A stretch of 64,000 nt of DNA from Melampsora larici-populina 98AG31 (taxonomy: Eukaryota > Basidiomycota > Pucciniomycetes > Pucciniales > Melampsoraceae): positions 1,861,950 to 1,925,949 of the forward strand of contig NW_006768768.1 in assembly GCF_000204055.1 (NCBI RefSeq), in the 5' to 3' direction. The notes beneath the pieces are model-generated. The model was given only the letters and a program-made list of their open reading frames with translations. It was not told where the DNA came from and did no database searches. This document shows, one piece after another, positions 34,020-44,417 of the stretch (the first letter of the stretch is position 1; every line of letters starts with the position of its first letter). The translations under genes and the position numbers were made by a program.

Positions 34020-37000
34020 ATGGCTTCCGCTCATATTAACTCTAACCGGGCCTCCCATTCTCGTTCGAGTTCTGTTTCATCGCATCGGGTCCCTGTACCT
34101 CCATTAATTCCTATCCCTCATTCCCTCCATGGTATCGATGTCTTTTCACCATTCATACCTTCATCCAACTCCGTTGCCAGCTCCTATGCCGACAAAATCG
34201 AGGCAGCGTCTATCGCGATGAACGCCTCACTACCTACTCAAAACAATGTATCTAACAATAATGACGTCCCCCAGTCTCATGATGCCTCTGTCTCTTCGCC
34301 TGTCGCACCTGTAACCCCTCAAAGGATCCATTTTGCCTTACCTTCGCCTCCGCTACCTATTTACCACACCAAAATTCCTTCTTCGAGGTTCAATTCTACC
34401 ACTCAACTCGGTCCCAATCAGCATTATCGTGTTCATTCATCCGATTCTGAAAAGCAGGCTTCAGGCTCACATTACGGACGATCAACTTCGGCCAATCAAC
34501 AGACCGTCCTTCCAAAACCTACTACCTTCCTCGAGTCGGTCTTATATCTCGTGGAAGCTTTTGGAGCTTTGATCTCCAAGTGGTATTCGGCTCTCATTCG
34601 AGGCATTCGCTCTAAAGCGGGCGCGCTTCCTAGAACATTAGCGAACGTCTGTTTCCGTCACCGACATGGCAAGCACGCCTTACCTGTTTTTGAAGAAGGG
34701 CGTTCTAAGCTCAGCGACTCGATTGAAGATTCGTACGTGCCAGTAGGTCTTCCATCGAGCCTCGCAGTACGTATCAAGACTGCCGAATGTGGCGAGGTTG
34801 AGATCGAGGTTGGCATCATGGATGGAGATCGAGGCGTAGAAGTCCCATACCAGGTATGCACATTTTCCCTTGACAATCACAAAGGCTCTTCTTCAACCCC
34901 TAACACTTCCGGACATCTATAGATTTACCGGAAAGCTGGGGATCCTGATGTGGTGCTCAAAGCAGACATGTAAGTGGTACAAATCCAATGATGCTCAACT
35001 CTCTTCAACTTCATGACTAATCACAACTCATTCCCTTGTACAGTCTGTTTTTGCAAGACAGTCCTTTCACTAGCTCCAATATTCCACCGTTCGTGGCAGC
35101 CTTCATCCGAGATGGATATCGTCTCATCATTCCTCACTTGAACGTAGCCGACTCAGGTATCTTCGGTTCAGCTGGGCAATCCACCGACATTGGCCGCAAA
35201 GCTCGACTTTCAGCTGATGTAATCGAACACGTCCGGTCGAAAGATGCTTCTGATAGGGCCGCCCGCTTGAAAGCAAAAATTGAAAGAAACAAACAATATA
35301 CCAACGACGAACAAATGACAGATGCCGAGAAGATTAAGCAGGCTGCTTGTAGTCCTATCCAGGCCGCAGTTCACGGTGTCTCACCTGTGCGCGGTGAACT
35401 CTTCGACCTAGAAACTCTTAGAACTGAACGTCCGATGTTCTTGCTCGGTCTGGGTCACAGCGCCTTGGTTGCCTTGACCTACCCCATTGAAAACATGTCT
35501 CCATCCGGTTTTCCCTACAAGAATTCTCCCAGTGCTTTCTCTTTCCCTTCGCTCTCTATGCGAGCTGAACCTTCCGAGACGTTGTTGAGCAAGTTGAACA
35601 GCTTCCGTGGTTCTATCAGTTCTGGACTTTCTGGTACTGGTTGGTGGGCTCGTGATCCTCATGGAGAAGGCAAACCAAAATCGCACGCTCGCTATGATTC
35701 AAAGGAACTCAAACGTGCTGACGCCGTCAGTGTAGCTGGAATCATTGCAATTGGACCGACCTTGGATCCTAATCAAGTGGTTAAGTCTAGCAACATTTTC
35801 ATGAGATTCAGCCGAAGTACGTTCATATTTTATCTTTCCTGCTTACCCTGCAAAGATATCTAATACTTGGTTTCCACTCCATAGAACCTCAAATATCTCC
35901 CAATGGCGTTGGACCTACTTCATATCTCCCTTCGATCAAGAGTGCCATCGAGAAACTTCATCTCAATGCCCATAAGATCCGTATACCTGTTTTGATTGCT
36001 CATGGTACAAAGGTTAGTCCCCTCTCCACTACGCTTCCGATCCGGTCAGGCATCTGACATCTTTCTGGGAAATTTTCAGGAAGCATACTCGTGCATTGCG
36101 GGAATCAACTCGCTCTATGAAGCCCTCGCCTCCCCGGACTGTACGCTCATTTTCTGCCCGACCCTTCGCCATAATGCACATCTCGCAACCGACGCAGCTC
36201 GAAACGGACTTGCTGCCGAATCACTTGCATGGTTGAGCCAGAGGCGATCACCTGATCAAAACAACACCAAAATCAAGCTACTTGGTCGAGGAGCTGGCGT
36301 GAATCATAAGGGCGTTCCGCTTCCCCATCAGCCTTCGTTAGGACTTCAATTGAGCGCTTTGAGCGCTTTGAGTGCCAAAAAGTCAAGAAACTCTACACCT
36401 CTGGAAGTCATACCTGAATCTATTCAAGACCGATTCGAATCCAACCCAAAAGCCAGCATTGACACCGATCGTCCGGCTTATCCACGCTGTTCCTCCTCGC
36501 TCTCCCAAAATCAGCAAGCTATACTCTCTCAGTCGGCTGAGGAGGGTCTCCTGGAAGAGTTAAGAGAAGAGCCTCAACCCCGCCTCTCAGCACTATTAGG
36601 TCTCGGAGTGTCCATCCCATCACGTAGTGCTTCACCCAGTTCATTCTCTAACCGTCGCTCGACTGGAGGCGTTATGTCGCCACATTCACGCACCAGTAGT
36701 CGCGCGAGCTCTCGACAGGTTAGACCTTCTTTTGATTCTTCGCGACGAGGCAGTCAAGATCTTTTATCACTTCCGTTTGCAACCGCCGGCGATCACTCGA
36801 TGCTCGAAGCTAGATCGCACTCCCCTACCCCCTCTAGTGTCCCCTCTTCACCCGGGCCTTTGACACCTGAGGGAGCAATGTTCCCAGAATCTGATCTCTT
36901 ATACCAAGGAGCCATGCAAGGAAACAATCAAAAAGCCAGCAACAAGCATCATAGCCATGGCACCAACCGTTATTCAAGTAGCATCATGACTCGACCTAGT

Positions 37001-37054
37001 ATCGACTCCTTGTGTATCGATATCCCCGGCAGCAGTCTAGGAATAAGTTATTGA
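34020..37054 (+). CDS. Large alpha/beta-hydrolase-like protein
   Basis: ATG at 34020 (ATGGCTTCCGC). Exons 34020-34853, 34923-34969, 35044-35816, 35885-36012 and 36080-37054 splice in phase, 918 residues. A Ser/Pro-rich N-terminus and a hydrophobic patch (VLYLVEAFGALISKWYSALI) precede a serine-hydrolase-like core: FIRDGYRLIIPHLNVADSG, MFLLGLGHSALVALTYP (GLGHSA elbow), KIRIPVLIAHGTKEAY and LIFCPTLRHNAHL (His). The spacing between the strand ending in RLIIPHL and the elbow is longer than usual because of a charged insertion (~residues 355-430). The last ~200 residues are Ser-rich and disordered. The fold resembles monoglyceride lipases/lysophospholipases; substrate unknown and activity uncertain (GHSAL rather than GHSMG). 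Confidence 0.75.
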
Positions 37055-38105
37055 TCACATTTTATATCTTGACGATCTTCGTTGGTCGTACTACTACTTG
37101 CTTACGGATTTGCTTCATTAATATTTCGATTTCTTGTTTTTATCATTTCTTCGTGCTAAAAAATCTACACTATTTTTTACTTATACCCATCTTGTTTTCT
37201 TTAGATCATTCAAACTTTTGTGTTATTCATAAAACTAAAATCAGAAACTACACTTCCATTTCACAGAGTCAACTTGGCTCAAATTAATGTTTTTCTCATT
37301 TTTTTTTCCTCTCGTCATTGCATATGTAATCTCGTGTACAACTTTTTTTAGAACATCTGTCTTTTTCAATTTTGCAAAACATTCCTTTATGTTAAACACT
37401 TTTTTGGAGCGAGAGAATCACCGTGAGCTTAAAGCCAATCTTCCACCTCACATGCGCGCTATGTTCAGCACAGCCATTGCTCTACTTCAAAATACCTCTG
37501 AAATTGTACCCATCTGTGGTGGCGCGCTCTCTCCTCGCTAGGCTCAACATCCATGATACACCTTGAGCTCTCCTTCCATTTGTAAGACACTCATCAGTAT
37601 CATAGTAAGACTCCAGAGTTTGCATACCAGCCAAGTCACTAAACAGGCCCTGAGTTTAACAGCTATCATTCAAAGAGTTTTGTCATACCCGCGAGATTCC
37701 GCCAGCAACCAAAAATGGGTTGTGTTCCCAGAGCCTGCGGAGGTACCCTGCTTTCCATGTTCTAGGAAGAGGGGTGTGAGAGTCTTGTGCGGGCGGGAGA
37801 GAAGGCTCGCTCGTGACAGGTGACAAAACACCTGTCACGAGGTGGTAGAGCCATCGATGGGGAGAAGAGAGAAAACAAAGTTTTCGCCTCTCTACTCCTC
37901 CACATCTCCTCTCTCTTAGCCCGCTCTCTGTAGATCTTGAGATAATTCCTCGCTCTAGATCTCACAGAATTTTTTGAGATTCCAAGTAATACGATAGCTT
38001 AAAACCGGACACTCGAAACTTGCATACTTATAGCACAGGATAATTTACTCAATCAAAATCAAAACCTGCGAATTATATCCAGAAAGAATTTATTTTACCT
38101 GCTGA
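37055..38105. other. Intergenic, left flank of the YR retrotransposon
   Basis: A perfect hairpin CGTGACAGGTG...CACCTGTCACG lies at 37811-37838, and a second pair (GAGAAAACAAAGTTTTCGCC) near 37870. These may be terminal structures of the element that follows. I could not match them to its 3' side. The frame at 37380-37541 is of unknown origin. Confidence 0.35.
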
Positions 38106-38633
38106 ATGTGGAGACAACTAAAAAGAAAGACAACGACACAGAACCAATTCAGATCAAATCATATGATACAAGCAATAAAATTAGCAGAAGAGAAAAAGAG
38201 AATGCAAGAACAAAAAGAGACAGAACAAGCGGATAAAAGAAGAAGAAGAGCGGAGTCAAGAAGAGATACGCAAATTCAAGAAGTGTCTAACACTCAGGAC
38301 ATGGATCCGATAGACGATCAACCCACGACTAGCGCAAAGGCACTGCTCGAGATAAAGAAGGAGATGGTGGAAGGAGAACAAATGAAAGAAAAAGAGGAGC
38401 AGTTACGAGAAGGAGGCTCGAAAGAGAATGTTGGTCGGATTGAACGTGATTCAGGAACTGAAGATTCAAGCGGTGAGGAAGGAGAAGAGGAAGATACAAG
38501 AATCTTGGAGATGAAGAGAAAAGGGAAGGAGAAAGCAAAGAAGAGATCACCATCAGTTTCATCGATAGAGGAAACGGAGAGGAAAGAGGGGAAAGGATTG
38601 GTTTCCTTGATAGAGACTGACCAAAGTGAGTGA
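38106..38633 (+). CDS. Gag-like ORF 1a of YR retrotransposon
   Basis: ATG at 38106, 175 residues, almost entirely charged (Glu/Lys/Arg) coiled coil followed by an acidic Ser stretch. No known domain. Separated from the next ORF by ~200 bp of stop-containing sequence, possibly a spacer or a broken part of one gag. Confidence 0.55.
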   Translation: MWRQLKRKTTTQNQFRSNHMIQAIKLAEEKKRMQEQKETEQADKRRRRAESRRDTQIQEVSNTQDMDPIDDQPTTSAKALLEIKKEMVEGEQMKEKEEQLREGGSKENVGRIERDSGTEDSSGEEGEEEDTRILEMKRKGKEKAKKRSPSVSSIEETERKEGKGLVSLIETDQSE

Positions 38634-38838
38634 CATTCCTAGGATGGATATAGGAGACGACGACAGTAGAGCAGCTTAGCGCTCCTGGAAAGTCCTTAAA
38701 CCTAAGGGGGTAGAAATGCCCCTTGCTCCAGGAAATCTGTTGAAGCAAACTAGGCCAGGCAGCTCCGCGACGCGTAGAAGCTTCTCGGTACTTGATGAAC
38801 GAACACTGACATAAGGGCCTCGTTCTAATACGTTGGTG

Positions 38839-40176
38839 ATGACAACAGTGATACCAGGTAGAAAACCGACCCGGGTAGAGGAAGAATCTAGCTCCAAGAA
38901 GCAAGATGATGCTAGACCGTTGTTGGACAGGCTGGTCGAAGCCCTCGAGGGGAAAGGAGAGGGTGACTTGGATGCACTGCGAATGGAATTCAAGATGCAG
39001 TCAGCTAAAACTGAAGAGAAACAGAAGAAGAAGGAGAGAGAAGAGAAGGAAAGAAGGATCAGGAGGAAGGAGGAGAAGAAGGAGGAAAGAGAAAGAGTAA
39101 GGGTGGAAGAGGAGAAGAAACATGAGAAGGAGAAAGATAGGAAGAAAAGGTCCAGGTCGAGGAAGAAGATGACGAACGAAGATAACCAATCAACCTCGTC
39201 TTCATCGTCATATGTTTCATCCTCAGAAGACGAAAAGCCAAAGAAGAAGGGACCACCATCATCGGACCCAGATGATGAATTGGACAGTAGGTCGGAATCA
39301 GACTCAGATTCGTCGAGAGACTCGTTGAAAGAGGTGAAGAAGAAATCAAAAGTAGATCAACCGGTGACTTTCAGATTCACAAAAGCATCAGCAGTCGACC
39401 TACCAGACCTCCCCCCCCAATGGGAGAAGAATTTCAGAAAAATGAAATACTACGTACCTTTAACAGTTTTTGACGCTGCCTACATCGACGAATACAAGTC
39501 AACAGCCAAGACGAAAGAAGGGAAGAATAAGTGGGACGGTCATCATCAGTCAAGAGAGGAGTTGGAGAAACAAATGACGTACGGAGATTTCATCATGGCG
39601 TGCGACTTAGAATATAGATACGCAAAAGAGAGATACAAATATGATGATTATGCTACCTACATAGAGAAACACAAAGCAATAGTCAGTACGTTAGCAAGGA
39701 AGAACAAGTGTTGGATGGTGGGACTTCGATACCACTTAGCAATGAGAGCAGTCACGTTCAGAGTACGAACAACGGTAGTGTACGAGGAGAATGGGAAGAA
39801 GAAGAGAAGGTTGGAGGACGTAACCTTACCTGATGGTCTAGATGAAGAGGCGGCCAGAGACGCAAGACACGACGCTCACACGGCCGGAGACTTGCAATTC
39901 CAGTGCAACCCTTACGCATTAGGACAAGCCAAACATGGCTTCGACTTCAGGACAGGTCATGAGAAGGAGTTGAGTAGTTACCAGAACCCGAAGTTCCAGC
40001 AAGAGGAGTCGTCCAAATCAAACTGGAGACAGAATAGGAAGGGACGAGGAGGAAACAGGGGTCACTGGAGTAGACAAGAAGAGAACCCGATACCTTCAAT
40101 GTCTCAAAATCAACCGTACCATCAGAAGAAAACAATGGGGGAAGCGGAAACGCAAGAGAAGAGGCGGAGCCAATAG
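38839..40176 (+). CDS. Gag-like ORF of YR retrotransposon
   Basis: First ATG at 38839. A Lys/Glu/Arg coiled coil (~residues 50-110), a Ser/Asp tract, then a globular part: PPQWEKNFRKMKYYVPLTVF, YGDFIMACDLEYRYAKERYK, NKCWMVGLRYHLAMRAVTFR. The tail is basic (RKGRGGNRGHWSRQE), likely nucleic-acid binding. The globular part resembles the ORF1 protein of DIRS-like elements in position only; no motif proves it. Stop at 40174-40176 inside the overlap with the RT frame. Confidence 0.65.
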   Translation: MTTVIPGRKPTRVEEESSSKKQDDARPLLDRLVEALEGKGEGDLDALRMEFKMQSAKTEEKQKKKEREEKERRIRRKEEKKEERERVRVEEEKKHEKEKDRKKRSRSRKKMTNEDNQSTSSSSSYVSSSEDEKPKKKGPPSSDPDDELDSRSESDSDSSRDSLKEVKKKSKVDQPVTFRFTKASAVDLPDLPPQWEKNFRKMKYYVPLTVFDAAYIDEYKSTAKTKEGKNKWDGHHQSREELEKQMTYGDFIMACDLEYRYAKERYKYDDYATYIEKHKAIVSTLARKNKCWMVGLRYHLAMRAVTFRVRTTVVYEENGKKKRRLEDVTLPDGLDEEAARDARHDAHTAGDLQFQCNPYALGQAKHGFDFRTGHEKELSSYQNPKFQQEESSKSNWRQNRKGRGGNRGHWSRQEENPIPSMSQNQPYHQKKTMGEAETQEKRRSQ

Positions 40177-40178
40177 GG

Positions 40179-41964
40179 GGATCGGCGGAAAAGAGCTTGG
40201 AAGACGAAGAGGAGGAGAATTCATCGGAGGAAGAAACAACCAAAACGGCACTACCTCTAAACCAGAGGAGAACGTTCAAAGCAAAAATGAGCAACAATTG
40301 GCCAGCAGAAGTAGAGACGGGGATGAACATCAAAGAGTGGACTTACCTGATGAAAGAAGTAGGCCTCGAAGAAGACATACCGTACATCACGGAGGGATTC
40401 AAAGAAGGTTTTTGCTTAGGAATACCACAACATTCCATAGGGAAGGAAAGATGGTATACTCCTCCCAACCACGAGTCAGCATTTGAAGTGAAACAGGAAA
40501 TAAAGAACACTTTAGCAAAAGAAGCAAAAGCGGGAAGAATCATAGGGCCATTTACTCACGAACAGCTGTATAGTAGATTTGGTTTCTTTCGAACAAACCC
40601 AATGGGGAGCTCGATAAACGGAGACGGATCGGTGAGACTCATATACGACCTATCATTTCCCAAGAATAGACCAGAGATACCGTCAGTGAATTCCTTTGTG
40701 GACAAGAAGAATTATGAGACAAACTGGGATGATTTCCGAATGGTAGCGAAATTCTTGTGCGACAATCCAGGAGACTGGGACCTGGCACTAGTCGACTGGG
40801 AGAAGGCCTATAGACAACTAGGCCTTCACCCCTCCCAGAGACGATTCCTTTGTGTGATGGATTTTGAAGGAAAGATCTGGGTCGATTTAGCGGTGGGATT
40901 CGGGGGGTAGCGAGTTGTGGAGTTTTTGGGCAGCGGCGGAAATTGGAAGAAATAATCGGAAATGGTGAACAATACCGAGAGTATTTCGCTGGTTAGACGA
41001 CAGTCTGATCTTGAGGAGACCCAGGAGACCAAGTGGAAGTTGGAACACATAGAGCAATTGAGCGACGATATGGGGGTGAGAACAAAGTGAAAAGAAAAAC
41101 CAAGAATTTGCTGGATGAACAGAAATTGGTCTGATTATGCATGCGCTAGGGTATAAGCATTCAGTTAGACTACCTCAAGAGAAAATAAATGAAAGACTTA
41201 CACAAGTGATCGAATACCTCAATCCAGAGAGGGATTGGAAGTACGACCAGGTGGAGAGGTTCCTGGGGAGACTCGGGCACACGATCCACATCGTACCCCA
41301 CATGGCAGCTTATCTATGCTCGTTTTATAGATGGCTGAAGACTTGGCAAAACGTTAATGCGAAAAGATACACGCCAGAGGACGTGGTAGCGGACTTAGTC
41401 AAATGGAGAATCTGTTTAGAGACATTCGAATCGTGCACGTTAGTACCAAGCAGAACCCCAGAGATAGTGGACTGGGTAGGAGATGCGTCTTCATCCTACG
41501 GAATCGGAATACTGATAGGATCCAAATGGGCGTGTTTCGCATGGGACGCGGATTGGTTAGTCAAGGGTCTGACAAAAGGGAAACGCAACATTGTGTGGGC
41601 AGAGACAGTCACAATCAGACTGGGACTGCTAGTGTTGGCAAAAGTAATACCTGTGTGAGGTCGAACCTTCAGGGTGGAAACAGACAACACAACAACACAA
41701 TCAGCCATCAAGAAAAGAAAATCAAAAGATGAGAGAGTAAACGACGAGATGAAACGAATTCAGCGATTACTGACTATATTAGGGTGTAACATCCGAGGGA
41801 AACGAGTAACATCGAAGAACAACTTGGCTGATGGCCTGTCGCGGGGGATATTAAGCGGGAGATTGTGGAGTGACGAGGTCAAGGTCGAAATACCCGCAGA
41901 CTTAAAGGATCTAATACACCAAGTCTCTTTACCACTCCCGACATCAGACCAACACAAACTATAA
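40179..41964 (+). pseudogene. Reverse transcriptase and RNase H of YR retrotransposon, frameshifted
   Basis: Without its own ATG near the start, the frame reads a linker (EVETGMNIKEWTYLMKEVGL), RT fingers and palm (SVRLIYDLSFPKNRPEIPSV, LALVDWEKAYRQLGLHPSQR with the first catalytic Asp) and breaks at 40908. In shifted frames GVASCGVFG and VFRWLDDSLILRR (the Asp-Asp pair) can be read. From 41137 the frame resumes with connection/RNase H sequence (EIVDWVGDASSSYGIGILI, NIVWAETVTIRLGLLV) and, after another shift at 41655, VETDNTTTQSA and NLADGLSRG. Several breaks mean no functional enzyme. Confidence 0.8.
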
Positions 41965-41974
41965 AACAACGCCA

Positions 41975-43096
41975 ATGCCGAGGAAAGCGAGGAAAAACCT
42001 AACAAAAGAAGATGTTGAATCAGTAGAGGAGTTAGCAAGAGCAACTAAACCATATGGGAGTTTTAAGAAAAACGCACTAGGAGAAGATCGATCGGGAGAA
42101 GACGAAGTTCAAATGCACTTCTTGAGAGGAGCGTGGAAAGAGGGGACTTTAAAACATTATAACTCAGGGATAATAAAATTATTACGGTTCGCAGAGGTGA
42201 AAAAGATAGATAAAGAAAGATTACTACCAATGTCAGAGGACCTAGTGGAAAGATTTGTGGTATGGGCGTCAATGAAAGGAGCATCAAGAGCAGAAGAAGA
42301 CGAATCAGTTAAATCGACAACCATACAATCGTACCTAGCCGGAATCAAAGCATGGCATTTGTTCCACAAATGCAAATATCCAATGGGATCGGAGTTGGCC
42401 GTGTCGAAGTTATTGAAGGCTACCAGAATAGTCGAACTAAGACACAAAGAAATTGAAACGAAACGACCCCCGGTCCTCATATCGGATCTAGTCCAACTGG
42501 CCAAGGTGGGAAACATGCAGAACGAACAAGACCTGGTAGCGATAACAATTGCATTAGTAGCGTTCTGGGGGACCGCTAGGCTGGGTGAGCTGGTGTCGGA
42601 CGATCCACAAGTGAGGCTACCGACATGGGAAGACGTCGAGTGGGGACCGGGAGGTTCATACATTAGAATAGCATTACATCAAGCTAAAACCACAAGCCCG
42701 GGAGAAATTCAGTACATTCACCTGCAAGATCAAAAGTCGTGTATAGACCCCGTTAGAGCGTTGAAATTGCTGTACGACTTCAGACCTAGGAACCCGACTG
42801 ACCAGGTGTTTGCGATAAACGGACACGGCGAGAAAGGACTGGTGTTCAAGAAGACCAAGTTGATAGCAAGGTACAGAGACATATGGAACTTGTACAGGCC
42901 AGAAAACAAGAAACGATTGTATGGCCACTCCTTTCGTATAGGATGTGCATCGCTAAGATGGAACCTAGGAGCGACAAGGGAAGAGGTGAAGAGGAGCGGA
43001 AGATGGGCTTCAGACGCGTACAAAATCTATCTTAGGAAATTTGATGACAAAGAACTGAGGGAGACGGTGAAGTTGTTGAAAGAATTGAAACTTTGA
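41975..43096 (+). CDS. Tyrosine recombinase of YR retrotransposon
   Basis: ATG at 41975, ten bases after the RNase H stop; intact, 373 residues. N-terminal SAM-like half (GTLKHYNSGIIKLLRFAEVK, TTIQSYLAGIKAWHLF). Catalytic half: R202 in WGTARLGEL, H318-x2-R321 in GHSFRIG, W344 in SGRWASD and the nucleophile candidate Y352 in YKIYLRKF. All core residues of the tyrosine recombinase family are present. It would cut and join circular cDNA into the genome. Confidence 0.88.
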   Translation: MPRKARKNLTKEDVESVEELARATKPYGSFKKNALGEDRSGEDEVQMHFLRGAWKEGTLKHYNSGIIKLLRFAEVKKIDKERLLPMSEDLVERFVVWASMKGASRAEEDESVKSTTIQSYLAGIKAWHLFHKCKYPMGSELAVSKLLKATRIVELRHKEIETKRPPVLISDLVQLAKVGNMQNEQDLVAITIALVAFWGTARLGELVSDDPQVRLPTWEDVEWGPGGSYIRIALHQAKTTSPGEIQYIHLQDQKSCIDPVRALKLLYDFRPRNPTDQVFAINGHGEKGLVFKKTKLIARYRDIWNLYRPENKKRLYGHSFRIGCASLRWNLGATREEVKRSGRWASDAYKIYLRKFDDKELRETVKLLKELKL

Positions 43097-44417
43097 ATGA
43101 ATCGTAATGAATCTAGTAGAGATGTAAACAAAGTTTAAACCTTGTGACTGAGAGAATTGAGTCGAGAGATACAGGGGTACATCTGTAATTGAGATCGACA
43201 AAGCCACGAAAGTGACAACGCATGTAGAGGCACATAGCGATACAGCGCATAGGGCGGAATTGAAATGGTAGTTGATAGGAGCAAGGCGAGAGATAGAAGG
43301 GGGTGAGGAGGGAGAAAATGAGTAAATAAACACTCACGTCAGTTGAGTTTGGGGAGTTTGTCTTCTCAGGCTCACGGCTCTACCCTCCGTGAGTGATGGG
43401 GTCGAGAAGTCAAACTTCTCAGGCACTGTCCTCACGCCGCGGGGGTCGGGATAGGGGAAAGATTCGAGTCTTACCCCTCATACCCCCGACTCCTGAGGCC
43501 CACCCCAAACCACTTCAAGTAGGATGCTTACCGGATAGGATGGTATTCATACTGTGGTAGGATAGTCCTTGAGAAAGGAACCTCCTCTCTGATAATCCAA
43601 GTACTGGATCTCAGAGAGGAGTATCAGGTTATTAAATCCTTACTAGATAATAAACTAGCCGTCTTTACATGGACGCCTCACTCTCATATCCCTCTCGACG
43701 CAGAAATGGATTTGAATTTCAAAAAAAACTTCTTGCGGATGCTCAGACAAAGTGGAAAGAATTCTGAATAGGCAGATGTAAGTGGAATTACTCTAGGTAG
43801 TTCCAATTAAAATGCTTGGGGGGTAACTTGAGACAAAGGGGGAGTTCTTGGCGTGGTGAAAAAACCTTCATGCAAAACTTGAATTTTTGCAGCTATGCGA
43901 GCTCACGCTCACCTGGCACCAAGACCGGCCGATTAGTCCCAAGTCCCTCTCGAGTCTCCACACACTGAGGAAAAAGTGTCTGACTAGGCAGACTTAGTTA
44001 AGTTGGATATATCACGATATGACTTGACTAAACTTTCTACTATCTTCAAACCATGCAAACTAAATTACCAAAAAGTAACCCCAACAAAAAACAAAAAAGT
44101 TACACAATCACCATTCTACAATACTTCATTCATAATAACTTTAATTATTAAAGAAACATGAGCTATACAACAATGAAAACCAAAAAAAGATATAGAAAAA
44201 AAATTCAAGCCAAGATGATTTCAAGTTTTACTTCATTTTCCATACTACTAAACTTACACAACCTAAAGAAAACAAATCAGAAATAAAAAAACTTCAACGT
44301 TGGAAATGTCCTGACATTGGATTACTACTGAAATCCACATGACAATCTAATTCGATTCAAAAAACAAAATCACATCAGCTAAGTTAAGGAATCCAATGTA
44401 TACAGAAAAAAAATGAC
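43097..44417. other. 3' flank of the YR element and 3' flank of the CDF gene
   Basis: 43340-43510 is GC-rich and folds (CCCCGAC...; GAAGTCAAACTTCTCAGG), and 43570-43625 holds an inverted CCTCTCT/AGAGAGG pair; these may be part of the element's terminal repeats. 44000-44417 is AT-rich. Confidence 0.4.

Larger units (their letters stand above)
38106..43096 (+). mobile_element. Tyrosine-recombinase (DIRS/Ngaro-like) retrotransposon, degraded
   Basis: Same-strand order gag-like ORFs, reverse transcriptase, RNase H, tyrosine recombinase, with no DDE integrase or protease: this is the YR-retroelement plan. Gag and RT frames overlap by at least 36 nt in -1 phase at 40140-40176. RT has at least three frame breaks (40910-41130), so the copy is inactive, although the recombinase ORF is intact. 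Terminal repeats (inverted for DIRS, split direct for Ngaro) were not found by eye. No methyltransferase domain seen. Confidence 0.8.
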
